From contig NZ_QWGG01000002.1 in the NCBI RefSeq assembly GCF_003730195.1, positions 579,748-643,747 on the forward strand: a stretch of DNA of 64,000 bases. The letters are read 5' to 3'. Every line of letters starts with the position of its first letter. The first letter of the stretch is position 1. Of the stretch, positions 8,880-18,211 are shown piece after piece. Both the position numbers and the translations under genes were made by a program. This DNA is from Halosimplex salinum. GTDB taxonomy: Archaea; Halobacteriota; Halobacteria; Halobacteriales; Haloarculaceae. The notes beneath the pieces are model-generated. The model saw only the letters and a program-made list of their open reading frames with translations, searched no databases and was not told the DNA's origin.

Positions 8880-9905
8880 TCAGAACTCGAAAGCGTCCCT
8901 GATGCCGTCTTCGATGCGCTCCGGCTCCGGCAGGTAGTAGTCCTCCAGCGCGTACAGCGGGTACGGCACGTCGAAACCCGTGATCCGCTCGATCGGCGCC
9001 TCCTGGTACAGCAGCGCCTCCTCCTGAATGGTCGCGGTGATCTCGCCGGCCAGCCCGCCCGTCTTGGGCGCCTCGTGGACGACCGCGGCGCGGCCGGTCT
9101 TCTTGAACGACTCGACGATGGCGTCCTCGTCCAGCGGTGAGAGCGTCCGCAGGTCGACGACCTCCACGTCGATCTCACCAGCCAAATTCTCGGCGGCCTC
9201 CATCGTCGGGCGGGTCATCGCGCCCCAGGTGAACACGGACACGTCCGACCCCTCCTTCCGAACGGCGGCCTCGCCCAGCGGGACGGTGTACTCGTCCTCG
9301 GGCACGTCCTCGCGGAACGCCCGGTAGATGAGCTTCGGTTCGAGGAAGATCACCGGGTCGGGGTCGCGGATAGCGGAGGCGAGCAGCCCCTTCGTGTCGT
9401 ATGGCGTGCTCGGGATCACGACTTTCAGGCCGGGCTCGTGGACGAAGAAGGCCTCCTTGGACTCGGAGTGGTGTTCCGGCGCACGGATGCCGCCGCCGTA
9501 GGGCGCCCGGACGACGAGCGGGCAGGTGAACTCCCCGCGCGAGCGCGTCCGCAGGCGCGCCGCGTGCGAGACGATCTGGTCGAACGCGGGGTAGATGAAC
9601 CCCATGAACTGGATCTCGGGCACCGGGCGCATCCCGTAGGCGGCCATGCCGATGGCGGTGCCGACGATGCCCGACTCCGCGAGGGGCGTGTCGACCACCC
9701 GGTCGCCGCCGAACTCGTCGATGAGTCCCTCCGTCGCGCGGAAGACCCCGCCGTTCTCGCCCACGTCCTCGCCCATGACGATCACGCGGTCGTCGCGGGC
9801 CATCTCCGTCTGGAGGCCGTCGCGGACGGCCTGTACCAGCGTCAGGCTCTGCGTCTCGCCGCTCTCTGCCTCGGTGTCTGCGTCGGTGTCGGTGGTCTGG
9901 CTCAT
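8880..9905 (-). CDS. pdhB: 2-oxoacid (pyruvate-type) dehydrogenase E1 beta, 341 aa
   Basis: The start at 9905 (MSQTTDTDADTEAES) is chosen because the longer frame upstream (to 10172) is Arg-rich shadow sequence of E1-alpha. The protein has the transketolase pyrimidine-binding region (VQAVRDGLQTEMARDDRVIVMGEDVG) and GGVFRATEGL, then EIQFMGFIYPAFDQIVSHAA, GGGIRAPEHHSES and a transketolase C-terminal domain (DVSVFTWGAMTRPTMEAAE, VDLRTLSPLDEDAI). It pairs with E1-alpha to decarboxylate a 2-oxoacid with thiamine diphosphate. The gene lies 2 bases after E1-alpha and 3 bases before E2, in one operon. The true substrate (pyruvate or branched-chain 2-oxoacids) cannot be read from sequence; haloarchaea oxidise pyruvate mainly with a ferredoxin oxidoreductase. 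Confidence 0.95.
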   Translation of the reverse strand: MSQTTDTDADTEAESGETQSLTLVQAVRDGLQTEMARDDRVIVMGEDVGENGGVFRATEGLIDEFGGDRVVDTPLAESGIVGTAIGMAAYGMRPVPEIQFMGFIYPAFDQIVSHAARLRTRSRGEFTCPLVVRAPYGGGIRAPEHHSESKEAFFVHEPGLKVVIPSTPYDTKGLLASAIRDPDPVIFLEPKLIYRAFREDVPEDEYTVPLGEAAVRKEGSDVSVFTWGAMTRPTMEAAENLAGEIDVEVVDLRTLSPLDEDAIVESFKKTGRAAVVHEAPKTGGLAGEITATIQEEALLYQEAPIERITGFDVPYPLYALEDYYLPEPERIEDGIRDAFEF

Positions 9906-9907
9906 GA

Positions 9908-11011
9908 TTACTCCAGTAGCGCCTCGTCGCCGTGTCGGTCGCGCAGTCGCTGCAGGTAGTCCAGCTGTTCGTCCAGCCGCCTGGGCATCCCCTCGTAGAC
10001 GTGTGCGAACATCTCCGACGGCTCGGGCCGCTTGACGCCCTCGGCCGCCGTGATAGCCTCGGCCACCGCGTCCTCGACCTCCCCCTGTATCGCCTCGACG
10101 CGCTCGTCGTCGAGTATCCCTTGGTCCCTGAGGAAGTTCTCCAGCCGCGGGATCGGGTCTTTCGCGCGCCACTCCTCGACCTCAGCCTCGTCGCGGTACA
10201 CCGAGGGGTCGTCGGCGGTCGTGTGGGCGCCGTAGCGGTACTGGACCGCCTCGATCAGCGTCGGACGCAACTCGTCGGGGTTCGGGTGTTTTGCCTTCTC
10301 GACGGCGGCCTTCGTCACCTGGTAGACGGCGAGGGGGTCCATGCCGTCGACCTGCACGCCCTCGAAGCCGTAGGCGTCGGCCTTCTGGGCGAGCGTCGTG
10401 CTCCGCGTCTGGCGCTCTCGGGGGACCGAGATCGCCCACTGGTTGTTGTTACAGAAGAAGACCGCGGGCACGTCGAACACGCCCGCGAAGTTGAGTCCCT
10501 CGTGGAAGTCCCCCTCCGACGTGGCGCCGTCGCCGAAGTAACAGAGGAACGCCTTGCTCTCGTCTCTGAGCTTCGACGCCCACGCCGCCCCCGTGGCGTG
10601 AGGGATCTGCGTCGCGATGGGCACGGCGACGGAGAAGATGTTCTCGTCGTGACGGACGTTCCCTTCCTCGTGGCCCATCCAGTACAGCAGCGTCTGCTGC
10701 AGGGAGAGCCCCTTGTGGAGCATCGCGGCGTGCTCCCGGTAGCTGGGGAACAGCCAGTCGTCGTCGGCCAGCGCGTGGACGCTGCCGATCTGTGCGCCCT
10801 CCTGCCCCGACAGGGGCGGGTAGGTGCCCATCCGCCCCTGCCGTTGCAGACTCACCGCTCGCTGGTCGAAGTGCCGGGCCAGTTTCATCTCCCGGTACAT
10901 CTCGACGAGGGTCTCGTCGGCGAGGTCGGGCACGGTCGCGCCATCGCGTACCTGGCCCTCCTCGTCGATGACCTGGACCCGGTCCTCCGGGTCGCGCTGT
11001 AAAGTACTCAT
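9908..11011 (-). CDS. pdhA: 2-oxoacid (pyruvate-type) dehydrogenase E1 alpha, 367 aa
   Basis: The thiamine-diphosphate-binding subunit of E1. Diagnostic is the ThDP motif starting [18 protein letters not shown] and ending in CNNN. Upstream are [19 protein letters not shown] and [12 protein letters not shown], and downstream [15 protein letters not shown] (phosphorylation-loop equivalent). Length matches bacterial and archaeal E1-alpha. It is first of the E1-alpha/E1-beta/E2 operon. A strong Shine-Dalgarno (ggaggg, about 5 bases before the ATG at 11011) decides the start, and a ccttaag box lies about 45 bases upstream, so the transcript probably has a short leader. Confidence 0.95.
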   Translation of the reverse strand: MSTLQRDPEDRVQVIDEEGQVRDGATVPDLADETLVEMYREMKLARHFDQRAVSLQRQGRMGTYPPLSGQEGAQIGSVHALADDDWLFPSYREHAAMLHKGLSLQQTLLYWMGHEEGNVRHDENIFSVAVPIATQIPHATGAAWASKLRDESKAFLCYFGDGATSEGDFHEGLNFAGVFDVPAVFFCNNNQWAISVPRERQTRSTTLAQKADAYGFEGVQVDGMDPLAVYQVTKAAVEKAKHPNPDELRPTLIEAVQYRYGAHTTADDPSVYRDEAEVEEWRAKDPIPRLENFLRDQGILDDERVEAIQGEVEDAVAEAITAAEGVKRPEPSEMFAHVYEGMPRRLDEQLDYLQRLRDRHGDEALLE

Positions 11012-11012
11012 A

Positions 11013-11027
11013 AAACCCTCCTGCGTA
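11013..11027 (-). promoter_or_regulatory. Strong ribosome-binding site of E1 alpha
   Basis: On the minus strand the text reads caggagggttttATG. The purine run complements the 3' end of the 16S rRNA in this window (cacctcct). Many haloarchaeal transcripts are leaderless, so this clear SD marks a leadered operon. Confidence 0.6.
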
Positions 11028-11219
11028 GCATACCCGAACCAAGTGGTGCTGTCGGCTTAAGGATTTTCGTAAATAGCTTTCGCTGTGGTCCATTATTGCC
11101 GGTCGGCCTTGACGACCCGCGCGTTTGGGGATTTATTTTGCTGGAAAACGCGGCTATTGCGGGCGTGTTTGTGGGCGTTTGTCCACATTCGCGCGCACGG
11201 GACCCTCGTGGGAACCGGG

Positions 11220-12149
11220 CTATTCGGCAGCTTTCGCTTCGGCGCGCGCGTCTTCGACGCTCTTGCCGTCCCGGAGGACGGCGTCGACGAACAGTTCCCC
11301 AGCGCGATACGACGAGCGGACCATCGGTCCGGCCGCACAGTACAGGAAGTCCAGTTCCGCCTCGGCGACCCGCTGCCAGGTGTCGAAGGCGTCGGGGTGG
11401 ACGTACTCGGACACTTCCAGATGCGACCGGGAGGGCTGGAGGTACTGCCCGAGCGTCACCACGTCGACGCCCACGCTCCGCAGGTCCCGGAGCGTCTGGT
11501 ATATCTCGTGGTCGTACTCGCCGACACCGAGCATGACGCTCGTCTTCACGTAGGAGTCGGACTCGGCCGCGGCCTGCCGGAGGACGGAGAGCGACTGCTC
11601 GTACCCCGCTCGGCGGTCCCGGACCGGCCACTGGAGGCGGTCGACCGTCTCGACGTTGTGCGCGAACACGTCCGGCTCGGCGTCGAGGACCTTCCGCACG
11701 AGGCGCTCCTCGCCCTGGAAGTCGGGCACGAGCGCCTCGACGAGGATGCCCGGGTGGCGCTCCTTGATCGCCTCGATAGTGCGCGCGAAGTGACCGGCGC
11801 CCTGGTCGGGTAGGTCGTCCCGGTCCACCGAGGTGAGGACGACGTAGTCCAGTCCGATCTCGGCGACGGCGTCGGCGACCTGCTCGGGTTCGTCCTCGTC
11901 CAGCGGGTCCATCCCGCCGGTCTCGACGTCACAGAAGTTACAGCCCCGCGAGCAGGTGTCGCCCATCAGCATGAACGTGGCCGTGCCGGGCCCGTCGCGC
12001 CCGCTCCAGCACTCGCCCATGTTCGGGCAGTTTGCCTCCTCGCAGACGGTGTTGAGGTCGCGCTCTCGCAACGTCTCCTTGATGTCCGTGAAGCGCTCGC
12101 CCGACGGCGGCCGCATCTTCAGCCACTCGGGCTTGCGGGCGCGACTCAT
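11220..12149 (-). CDS. lipA: Lipoyl synthase, 309 aa
   Basis: A radical-SAM enzyme that inserts two sulfur atoms into the octanoyl group on the lipoyl domain of E2 and similar proteins. The auxiliary-cluster cysteines are C36, C41 and C47 (CEEANCPNMGEC); the radical-SAM cysteines are C66, C70 and C73 (CSRGCNFC); the conserved C-terminal RSSYRAGE supplies the serine ligand of the auxiliary cluster. The length is typical. It lies directly upstream of the PDH operon on the same strand, separated by about 210 bases, fitting a shared role in 2-oxoacid dehydrogenase function. The ATG at 12149 starts the conserved MSRARKPEWLKMRPPSG text. Confidence 0.96.
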   Translation of the reverse strand: MSRARKPEWLKMRPPSGERFTDIKETLRERDLNTVCEEANCPNMGECWSGRDGPGTATFMLMGDTCSRGCNFCDVETGGMDPLDEDEPEQVADAVAEIGLDYVVLTSVDRDDLPDQGAGHFARTIEAIKERHPGILVEALVPDFQGEERLVRKVLDAEPDVFAHNVETVDRLQWPVRDRRAGYEQSLSVLRQAAAESDSYVKTSVMLGVGEYDHEIYQTLRDLRSVGVDVVTLGQYLQPSRSHLEVSEYVHPDAFDTWQRVAEAELDFLYCAAGPMVRSSYRAGELFVDAVLRDGKSVEDARAEAKAAE

Positions 12150-12378
12150 TGTCGGTGGTTCGGTTCGGTCGCTGAAAAGCGTGCGGGAGTTCGACCGAAC
12201 GCGGCCGCCGGCACCGCGACCGAGACGAGCGATCGGAGGACAAACGGGTGAAATCCTCCAGATCCCTCGTCCGGCTCGGCCCGAGCCGAGAAAACGACAG
12301 AATTATTATCTATATTGTCTATTACTAATGGATAGACCGTTAGGTCTGTACGCAATAAGACGTAAACGAACAGTCATC

Positions 12379-13632
12379 ATGGTTTCACTGCTGGTCGTCG
12401 CCGGTCTGATCGTCGCAGCGTTCGTCGGGTTCAACATCGGCGGGTCGTCGACTGGCGTCGCGTTCGGGCCGGCGGTCGGGAGCCGACTCGTCAGGAAGAC
12501 GACCGCCGCGACGCTCTTTACGGCCTTCGCGTTCCTGGGGGCGTGGACGGTCGGCCGGAACGTCATCGTGACGATGAGCGAGGGCATCGTCCCGGCCGCA
12601 CAGTTCACCCCGGTAGCCGGCGTCGGGGTCCTGTTCTTCACGGGGCTCTCGCTGCTGGTCTCGAACATCTACGGCGTCCCGGCCTCGACGTCGATGACGG
12701 CCGTGGGCGCGATCGTCGGCCTCGGCCTCGCAACGGGCTCGCTCAACGAGGCGCTGATGTTCACGATCGTCTCCGCCTGGATCGTCGCCCCGCTCGTCGG
12801 ACTCGGGATCGGTGCCGTCATCGGGCGGTACGTCTACCCCCAGCTCGAGGCTCGCCTGGCGTTCACACGGCTCGAACGACAGCTGGTACAGATCGACCGC
12901 TCTGGCAGTCTACCGCGCCCCCGACTCAACGAAAACGCGTCGTCGCGCGACCTCGCCGGGTCCGTGCTGGTGCTCGGTATCGCCTGCTACATGGGGTTCA
13001 GCGCGGGCGCATCGAACGCCGCGAACGCGGTCGCCCCGCTGGTCGGCAACGGCGCGGTCAGTATCGACCAGGGCGTGTTACTCGCCGTCGCCGCCATCGG
13101 TCTCGGCGGATTCACGATCGCCAGACGCACCCTCGCGACGGTCGGCGACGGCATCACGGACCTCCCCATTCTGGCCGCGCTCATCGTCTCGACGGTCGGT
13201 GCGACGATCATCACCATCCTCTCGTATCTCGGCATTCCGGCGAGCCTCGCGGTGAGCACGACCTGCTGTATCATCGGCCTGGGCTGGGGCCGGGCGAGCC
13301 GTGCCGTCACGCTCGCCGAACTCGCCACCCCGCCGTCCGGGGACGCGCCGGGCCCGAGCCTCACCGCCGACGCACTCGCCGCCCCGTCGACAGAGGAAGG
13401 CGAACCCGCGGCCCAGACCGTGGGCGATATCGCGGCCGGAGAGTCGCCAGACACCGAGGTTCGACAGGACGACTCGCCGTCGGTCCCCCCGATCGGAGAG
13501 GAGGACGTCGAGCAACTGACCGCCGAGAGCCTGTTCGACCCGGCGGCGACGACCCGGATCGTCGCCCTCTGGATCATCACCCCGTCGCTGTCGGTCGCCG
13601 GCTCGTACCTCCTCTTCGCTCTTCTCCTGTGA
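12379..13632 (+). CDS. PiT-family inorganic phosphate permease, 417 aa
   Basis: An integral membrane protein with the internal duplication of PiT carriers: an N-terminal half with GFNIGGSSTGVAFGPAVGS and a C-terminal half with GFSAGASNAANAVAPLVGNG, each at the mouth of a helix bundle. About ten membrane segments are visible. A cytoplasmic insert (residues ~315-390, acidic, Ser/Asp/Glu rich) precedes the last helix. The frame is open from further upstream, and an ATG at 12328 also exists, but its 17 codons (ata, aga, cgt, aaa, cga) are unlike the rest, so I chose 12379 (MVSLLVVAGL). A TATA-like attattat at 12302-12309 precedes it. It probably moves phosphate with Na+ or H+. Confidence 0.85.
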   Translation: MVSLLVVAGLIVAAFVGFNIGGSSTGVAFGPAVGSRLVRKTTAATLFTAFAFLGAWTVGRNVIVTMSEGIVPAAQFTPVAGVGVLFFTGLSLLVSNIYGVPASTSMTAVGAIVGLGLATGSLNEALMFTIVSAWIVAPLVGLGIGAVIGRYVYPQLEARLAFTRLERQLVQIDRSGSLPRPRLNENASSRDLAGSVLVLGIACYMGFSAGASNAANAVAPLVGNGAVSIDQGVLLAVAAIGLGGFTIARRTLATVGDGITDLPILAALIVSTVGATIITILSYLGIPASLAVSTTCCIIGLGWGRASRAVTLAELATPPSGDAPGPSLTADALAAPSTEEGEPAAQTVGDIAAGESPDTEVRQDDSPSVPPIGEEDVEQLTAESLFDPAATTRIVALWIITPSLSVAGSYLLFALLL

Positions 13633-13708
13633 TTCGCTCGTCCGACCGGGTCTCGGGCGCCGCGTATCGCTCCCGACTTCCCTGCCGTCGTCAGCCGGCA
13701 GCGGTCCG

Positions 13709-15334
13709 CTACACGAACTCCGACTGGAACCGACTGATGTTCTCGTCGGTCCCGGCCACCACGAGTTCGTCACCGGATTGGATCACGAACGACGCGCCGG
13801 GGTTGGTGACGACGCGACCGTTCCGTTCGGCGGCGACCACGGTACAGCCGGTCCGGTTACGGATGTCCGCGTCGGCGAGCGAATCCCCCACGGCACCGGG
13901 GACGGTCGTCCTGACGAGTTTGAGTTGCGTCCCCGACGAGAGGATGTCCTCGCCCAGGACGATCGACGCGAGCATCCGACCGCTGACTGCCGAGAGCGAG
14001 AGCACGTAGTCCGCGCCGGCGCGATACAGTTTCGACACGTTCTCGTGCTCGTTCGCCTGGGCGATGACCTCGATGCGAGGATTCAGTTCGCGGATGGCGA
14101 ACGTCGCGAAGATGGCCGTCGTATCGTCCGGCAGCGCGAGGACGACGGTGGCGGCGTCGGCGATACCCGCCGCCCGGAGGACCCGTCGTTCGGTCGCGTC
14201 GCCGACCACGTCGACGGTCGAGCCCGCCGCGAGGTCGATCGTCGTGTACTGGAACCCGCCGTTCGAGAGCGCGGACGTGACGGCCCGTCCGACGACACGC
14301 ATCCCCGCGACGACGACGTCTCCCCGCCGGTGGCGTCCCTCGGAGAGCGTCATCTCCTTCAGTCGGTCGAGCTCCGCCTCTCCGCCGGTCGCGACGAGGA
14401 CGCTCCGGGCGTCGAATCTGGTGTCGAGCGGCGGCGGACTCCGGAAGTTCCCCCGGACCCACACCCCGATGACGGCCGCGCCCGTCCGCTCCTCGACGTC
14501 GACCTCGTCGATGGTCTGGCCGATCAGTTCGCTCCCGCTCTGGAGCGGGAACTCCGCGATGTCGAAGTCCTCGTCGATCTCGACGGCTTCGATGGCCTCC
14601 GGGTCGAACGTCCCGACCGCCTTGGCCGCGAGCTGCTCGCCGAGTATCTGCTTGGGCGAGAGCACGTGGTCGGCCCCCGCGTACCGGTGATAGTCCGCGG
14701 CGTCCGGGTCGTCGGCCAGGCTGACCGTCCGAACGTCCGGGTTGACGGCTCGGGCGGAGAGGAGGACGCTCGGGTTCGCCTCGTCGTCGACGTTGGCGAT
14801 CAGCGCGTCGGCGTGTGCCAGCCGGGCGCGCCGGAGCGCCGCGTCCGACTCGGGATCCCCGAACATCACCGTGTGCCCCGCCGCGTACAGGTCGTCGGCG
14901 CTCTCCCGGTCGGCGTCGACGACGACGTACTCGACGCCGCGTTCGGTGAGTTCGTCGACGAGAACCTCCTCGCGGGGCCCGTAGTCACAGAGGACGACGT
15001 GCTCGTCGACGCCGCGAACCGACGACGGGGCGCTGGACGTGAACGCGTCCTCGAAGAGCGGGACGACGAGCACCGGGAGCGCCGCGAAGATGAGCACGAG
15101 CCCCGAGAGGGACATGAGCGAGACGAGGTAGTTCATCTGCGGACTCGACCACGGGGCGTCCCCGCCGTACCCCACGGTGGTGACCGTCTGGACGACGGCC
15201 TCGACCGACCGGTACAGCGGCTGTGGCCGCCCCTCCCACGTGGCCATCCCGTAGTTGTACAGGACCACGAACCCGGACAGCACGCCGACGACGAGGACGA
15301 GATAGTAGACGGTGAGACGCGTTCGCCGATCCAT
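13709..15334 (-). CDS. RCK/TrkA-domain potassium channel, 541 aa
   Basis: Two N-terminal membrane helices flank a pore helix and the selectivity filter TVTTVGYGGDAP, as in two-helix K+ channels. After the second helix come two RCK units: the first begins DEHVVLCDYGPREE (Rossmann GxGxxG weakened) with TrkA-C after it, the second begins GDVVVAGMRVVGRAV and ends in a TrkA-C domain (SGDELVVAGTDENISRFQ). The frame extends to 15427, but the 31 extra residues come from sequence around an IS605-like hairpin, so I start at MDRRTRLTVYY (15334). It should be a ligand-gated K+ channel in the cell membrane, important for a salt-in organism. Confidence 0.9.
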   Translation of the reverse strand: MDRRTRLTVYYLVLVVGVLSGFVVLYNYGMATWEGRPQPLYRSVEAVVQTVTTVGYGGDAPWSSPQMNYLVSLMSLSGLVLIFAALPVLVVPLFEDAFTSSAPSSVRGVDEHVVLCDYGPREEVLVDELTERGVEYVVVDADRESADDLYAAGHTVMFGDPESDAALRRARLAHADALIANVDDEANPSVLLSARAVNPDVRTVSLADDPDAADYHRYAGADHVLSPKQILGEQLAAKAVGTFDPEAIEAVEIDEDFDIAEFPLQSGSELIGQTIDEVDVEERTGAAVIGVWVRGNFRSPPPLDTRFDARSVLVATGGEAELDRLKEMTLSEGRHRRGDVVVAGMRVVGRAVTSALSNGGFQYTTIDLAAGSTVDVVGDATERRVLRAAGIADAATVVLALPDDTTAIFATFAIRELNPRIEVIAQANEHENVSKLYRAGADYVLSLSAVSGRMLASIVLGEDILSSGTQLKLVRTTVPGAVGDSLADADIRNRTGCTVVAAERNGRVVTNPGASFVIQSGDELVVAGTDENISRFQSEFV

Positions 15335-15364
15335 ACTCTCTAGCTCCCCAGTAGTCGGCTTCGT

Positions 15365-15384
15365 CCCACGGCTGAAGCCGTGGG
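15365..15384. mobile_element. IS605/IS1341-like terminal hairpin remnant
   Basis: The 20-base text cccacggctgaagccgtggg is a near-perfect hairpin of the type found at the ends of haloarchaeal IS200/IS605 and tnpB-only elements (from memory). No transposase or TnpB gene is present nearby, so it looks like a solo end left by excision, or a captured hairpin, between the K+ channel gene and its upstream neighbour. Confidence 0.5.
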
Positions 15385-15527
15385 CGTTCGCCTCACTACC
15401 GCTGTAACGGGACGATTGATATGCCATACGTTAGCACTCGCTGCCTAAAACGATTGTCGCCCGTCGGAAATCGGATGCGACCGAGAGAGCGGTCCTGTCC
15501 TGTACCTCGCCGGACGAGCGCGCGCCG

Positions 15528-16682
15528 TCACCGCGCCCGGGGCTCGACGCGCTCGCCCCCGGACCGGAGTTCGTCGATCCGGTCGCCCAGCGGCGGGTGA
15601 TGCGAGAGGACTCGGGAGGGACCGACCCCCGCCGCGATGTATCGCCGGTCGGCGAGCGTCTCCAGCGCGCTCGCGAGGGCGTCGCCGCCGACCGCTCGGG
15701 CCGCGTAAGCGTCGGCCTGTGCCTCCGTCCGGCGGACCACCCACGCCAGAACGACCGCGAAGGGCGGCGCCCCGACCAGCAACGCGACCAGCGCGGCGTC
15801 GGGTGCGACCGACGCGACGCCGAGGGCGACGCCGAGGGCGACGCCCGCACCCGCCGCGACGAGCGTGTATCGCAGGAGGACGTGCTCGCGTTCGTGGTGG
15901 CCGACCTCGTGAGCGACGACCGCCCGCAGTTCCTCGTCGTCGAGGACCGCGAACAACGACTCGGTGAGGAAGACGTACTCGGCGCCGGGGAGGACGCCGG
16001 CGGCGAAGGCGCTCCCCAGCCGCGTCCGGTCGTCGACGACGCGGAGGCGGACCCCGCTCGGGAGCGCGTCGGCGACGGCCGCCAGTTCCGCGTCGGTCGG
16101 CCAGCGGGTCCAAAGAGCGACGACCACCGCAAACGGCGTGAGCGCGGTCGCGACCAGTCCCAGCCCGACCGCCGCGAGGACGCGCGGCCACCCCGCCGGG
16201 ACGAGCGCGATGGCGCCTGCAGCCAGCAGGACGCCGACCAGTCCGACGCCGTCGCGTTCGAGTTCCCAGGCCGCGGCGTCGCGATAGCGGACCCGGAACC
16301 CGCGGACCGCGCGGCGGTACGGGAGCGTCGCCAGGCGGACGACGAGCGCGACGAGCATCACCGGGAGCGCGTACACCGCGACCGCGGCGACGACGCCGGC
16401 GACCGTCCCGAGCGGAACCAGCCCCGACGCGTCCGTGACCGCCTCGGTCACGCCCGCCTGTGCAGCTCGCCCCAGCCCCGTCCGGTAGGTGACTGCCGCC
16501 GTCGCACCGATACCCGCCACGTCGGCCAGCCGGCGGAGCCGTCGCAACTGCGCCGCGGTCTCCGCGTCGTCGGCCGGCCCCTCGTAGGCCGCGCGCCCCC
16601 GCCAGCGGACCGCCAGCCCGACGGCGAGCGCGACGGCGACCCAGGCGACGACGGCCTGGAGCACGGAGAGGGTCGGAGTCAC
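15528..16682 (-). CDS. M48-family (HtpX-like) membrane metallopeptidase, 384 aa
   Basis: Carries the zinc motif HEVGH at residues 258-262 (AVVAHEVGHHEREH), followed about 60 residues later by the ARAVGGDALASAL stretch, which supplies the third ligand region in M48 peptidases (AQADAYAARAVGG with an alanine-aspartate pair). N-terminal membrane helices lie at roughly 5-25 and 90-120, more at 145-190, and two after the HEVGH motif. Fits HtpX-like quality-control proteases that clip misfolded membrane proteins on the cytoplasmic face. It is divergent from the MATE exporter to its right, with a shared AT-rich promoter gap (16683-16788). Confidence 0.85.
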   Translation of the reverse strand: MTPTLSVLQAVVAWVAVALAVGLAVRWRGRAAYEGPADDAETAAQLRRLRRLADVAGIGATAAVTYRTGLGRAAQAGVTEAVTDASGLVPLGTVAGVVAAVAVYALPVMLVALVVRLATLPYRRAVRGFRVRYRDAAAWELERDGVGLVGVLLAAGAIALVPAGWPRVLAAVGLGLVATALTPFAVVVALWTRWPTDAELAAVADALPSGVRLRVVDDRTRLGSAFAAGVLPGAEYVFLTESLFAVLDDEELRAVVAHEVGHHEREHVLLRYTLVAAGAGVALGVALGVASVAPDAALVALLVGAPPFAVVLAWVVRRTEAQADAYAARAVGGDALASALETLADRRYIAAGVGPSRVLSHHPPLGDRIDELRSGGERVEPRAR

Positions 16683-16752
16683 TGCCGAGAGAACGTCGCC
16701 CCGTCACAAAATGTCACCGAACGGGCCGGTACTCCGCTCAAAACATAGATAC

Positions 16753-16760
16753 AAATATTT
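16753..16760 (+). promoter_or_regulatory. TATA box for the MATE exporter
   Basis: The AT-rich aaatattt is centred about 32 bases before the ATG at 16789, the spacing expected for a leaderless or near-leaderless haloarchaeal transcript. It stands out sharply in a GC-rich region. Confidence 0.5.
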
Positions 16761-16788
16761 AACATGTATCGACGAGAGAGGATCGTGC

Positions 16789-18183
16789 ATGTTCGACGTG
16801 TCTCGGGAGGACATCGTAGGGGGATCGCTGGCACGCGCGCTCGTCGTGCTGGCGGGGCCGCTGGTGGCCCAGAACTTCGCGCTCGTCGCGCAGTCGGTGG
16901 TCGACCTGTTCTGGGTCGGTCGCCTCGGCGGGACGGCGGTGGCGGCCGTCGGCGTCGCGACGGCCATCGTCGCCCTGCTCCACGTCCCGCTGCGGACGTT
17001 CTTCGTCGGCGGGCAGGTCGCCACGTCACAGCGAGTCGGCGCGGACGAGACCGACGCCGCCCGACGCGTCCCGTTCACGGCGGCCGCCTGTGCGATCGCC
17101 GTCGCGGCGGTGCTGGGCGTCGGTCTCGTCGTCGGCGCCGACTCCGTCGTCGGCCTGTTCACCGACGACCCGATGGTCCAGTCCATGGCCGTCAGCTACC
17201 TCACCGCCTACGCCCTCGCGCTGGTCGCCATCGCCGCGAGCGACACCCTCGAGAGCGGTTTCACCGGCTGGGGGGACACCCGCGCGGCGCTGTACGTCAA
17301 CCTCACCGCCATCGTCGTCAACGTGATCTTCGACCCCCTGCTGATCCTCGGCTGGGGCCCGTTCCCCCGACTCGAACTGTTCGGCGCGGCGCTCGCGACG
17401 GCCATCGGGTACGGCGTCGGCGGACTCTTCGCGCTCGCGCTGGCCGCTCGGGGCCGCCAGGGCTTCGTGCTCACCCGCGAGGCGCTCCGCCCCCACATCG
17501 ACACCGCCCGCGACGTGGTCGACGTGGGCCTGCCTATCGCCGGGCAGAGCGCCGGGCGACAGGTCGCTCGACTCGTGATGATCTGGGTCGTCTCGGCCGT
17601 GGGCGGTCCCGCCGGCCTGGCGGCCTACCACATCGGGTCGCAGGTCGCGACGGTCGCGTTCGTCCCCGCGCAGGGGGTCGCGCAGGCCGCGACCAGCGTC
17701 GTCGGGCAGAACCTCGGCGCCGAACAGCCCGTCCGGGCCCGCCGGGCCACGTGGATCGGCGTCGCCATCGCCGCCGTCGGGCTCTCCGTCTTCGGCGTGA
17801 TCCAGTGGTTCGTCCCGGCGCCGATCGCACAGGTGTTCGTTCCGGATCTCTCGGGACAGGCGCTGGAGTACACCGTCCTCTACCTCCAGATCCTCGCCTA
17901 CGGCTACTGGGCGCTGGGCGTCATCTACACCGTCGAGGCGGGGTTCAACGGCGCCGGCAACACGGACGTGAGCATGTACTCGACGCTCGCCCAGTACTGG
18001 GCGGTCCGCCTGCCGGTCGCGCTCGTCGGCGCGTACGTCCTCGACCTCGGAGTCGCGGCCGTCTTCTGGGGCGTCACGCTCTCGAACGTCGCCGCCGCGC
18101 TGTGGCTCGCGGGCTACTTCTACCTCTCGACGGACCGGGGGATGCTCGACCAGGCCGCGACGGAGGCCGCCGCGTCGGACTAG
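16789..18183 (+). CDS. MATE-family multidrug/cation exporter, 464 aa
   Basis: Twelve hydrophobic segments in two homologous halves. The N-terminal half starts REDIVGGSLARALVVLAGPLVAQN and contains LFWVGRLGGTAVAAVGVA; later parts include TLESGFTGWGDTR and, in the second half, GPAGLAAYHIGSQVATVAFVPAQGVAQAATSVVGQNLGA, all typical MatE text. The open frame reaches 16711, but the ATG at 16789 (MFDVSREDIVGG) is preferred because a TATA-like box lies about 32 bases upstream and the family begins here. It should export drugs or toxic cations using a Na+ or H+ gradient. Confidence 0.92.
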   Translation: MFDVSREDIVGGSLARALVVLAGPLVAQNFALVAQSVVDLFWVGRLGGTAVAAVGVATAIVALLHVPLRTFFVGGQVATSQRVGADETDAARRVPFTAAACAIAVAAVLGVGLVVGADSVVGLFTDDPMVQSMAVSYLTAYALALVAIAASDTLESGFTGWGDTRAALYVNLTAIVVNVIFDPLLILGWGPFPRLELFGAALATAIGYGVGGLFALALAARGRQGFVLTREALRPHIDTARDVVDVGLPIAGQSAGRQVARLVMIWVVSAVGGPAGLAAYHIGSQVATVAFVPAQGVAQAATSVVGQNLGAEQPVRARRATWIGVAIAAVGLSVFGVIQWFVPAPIAQVFVPDLSGQALEYTVLYLQILAYGYWALGVIYTVEAGFNGAGNTDVSMYSTLAQYWAVRLPVALVGAYVLDLGVAAVFWGVTLSNVAAALWLAGYFYLSTDRGMLDQAATEAAASD

Positions 18184-18211
18184 TAGGGTGGCAGGGCCTC
18201 CGTCGGTGACG

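Noticed and set aside
12543..14009. 488-aa plus-strand frame across the PiT gene and the K+ channel end
   Set aside because: Arg-rich out-of-frame shadow of two real genes.
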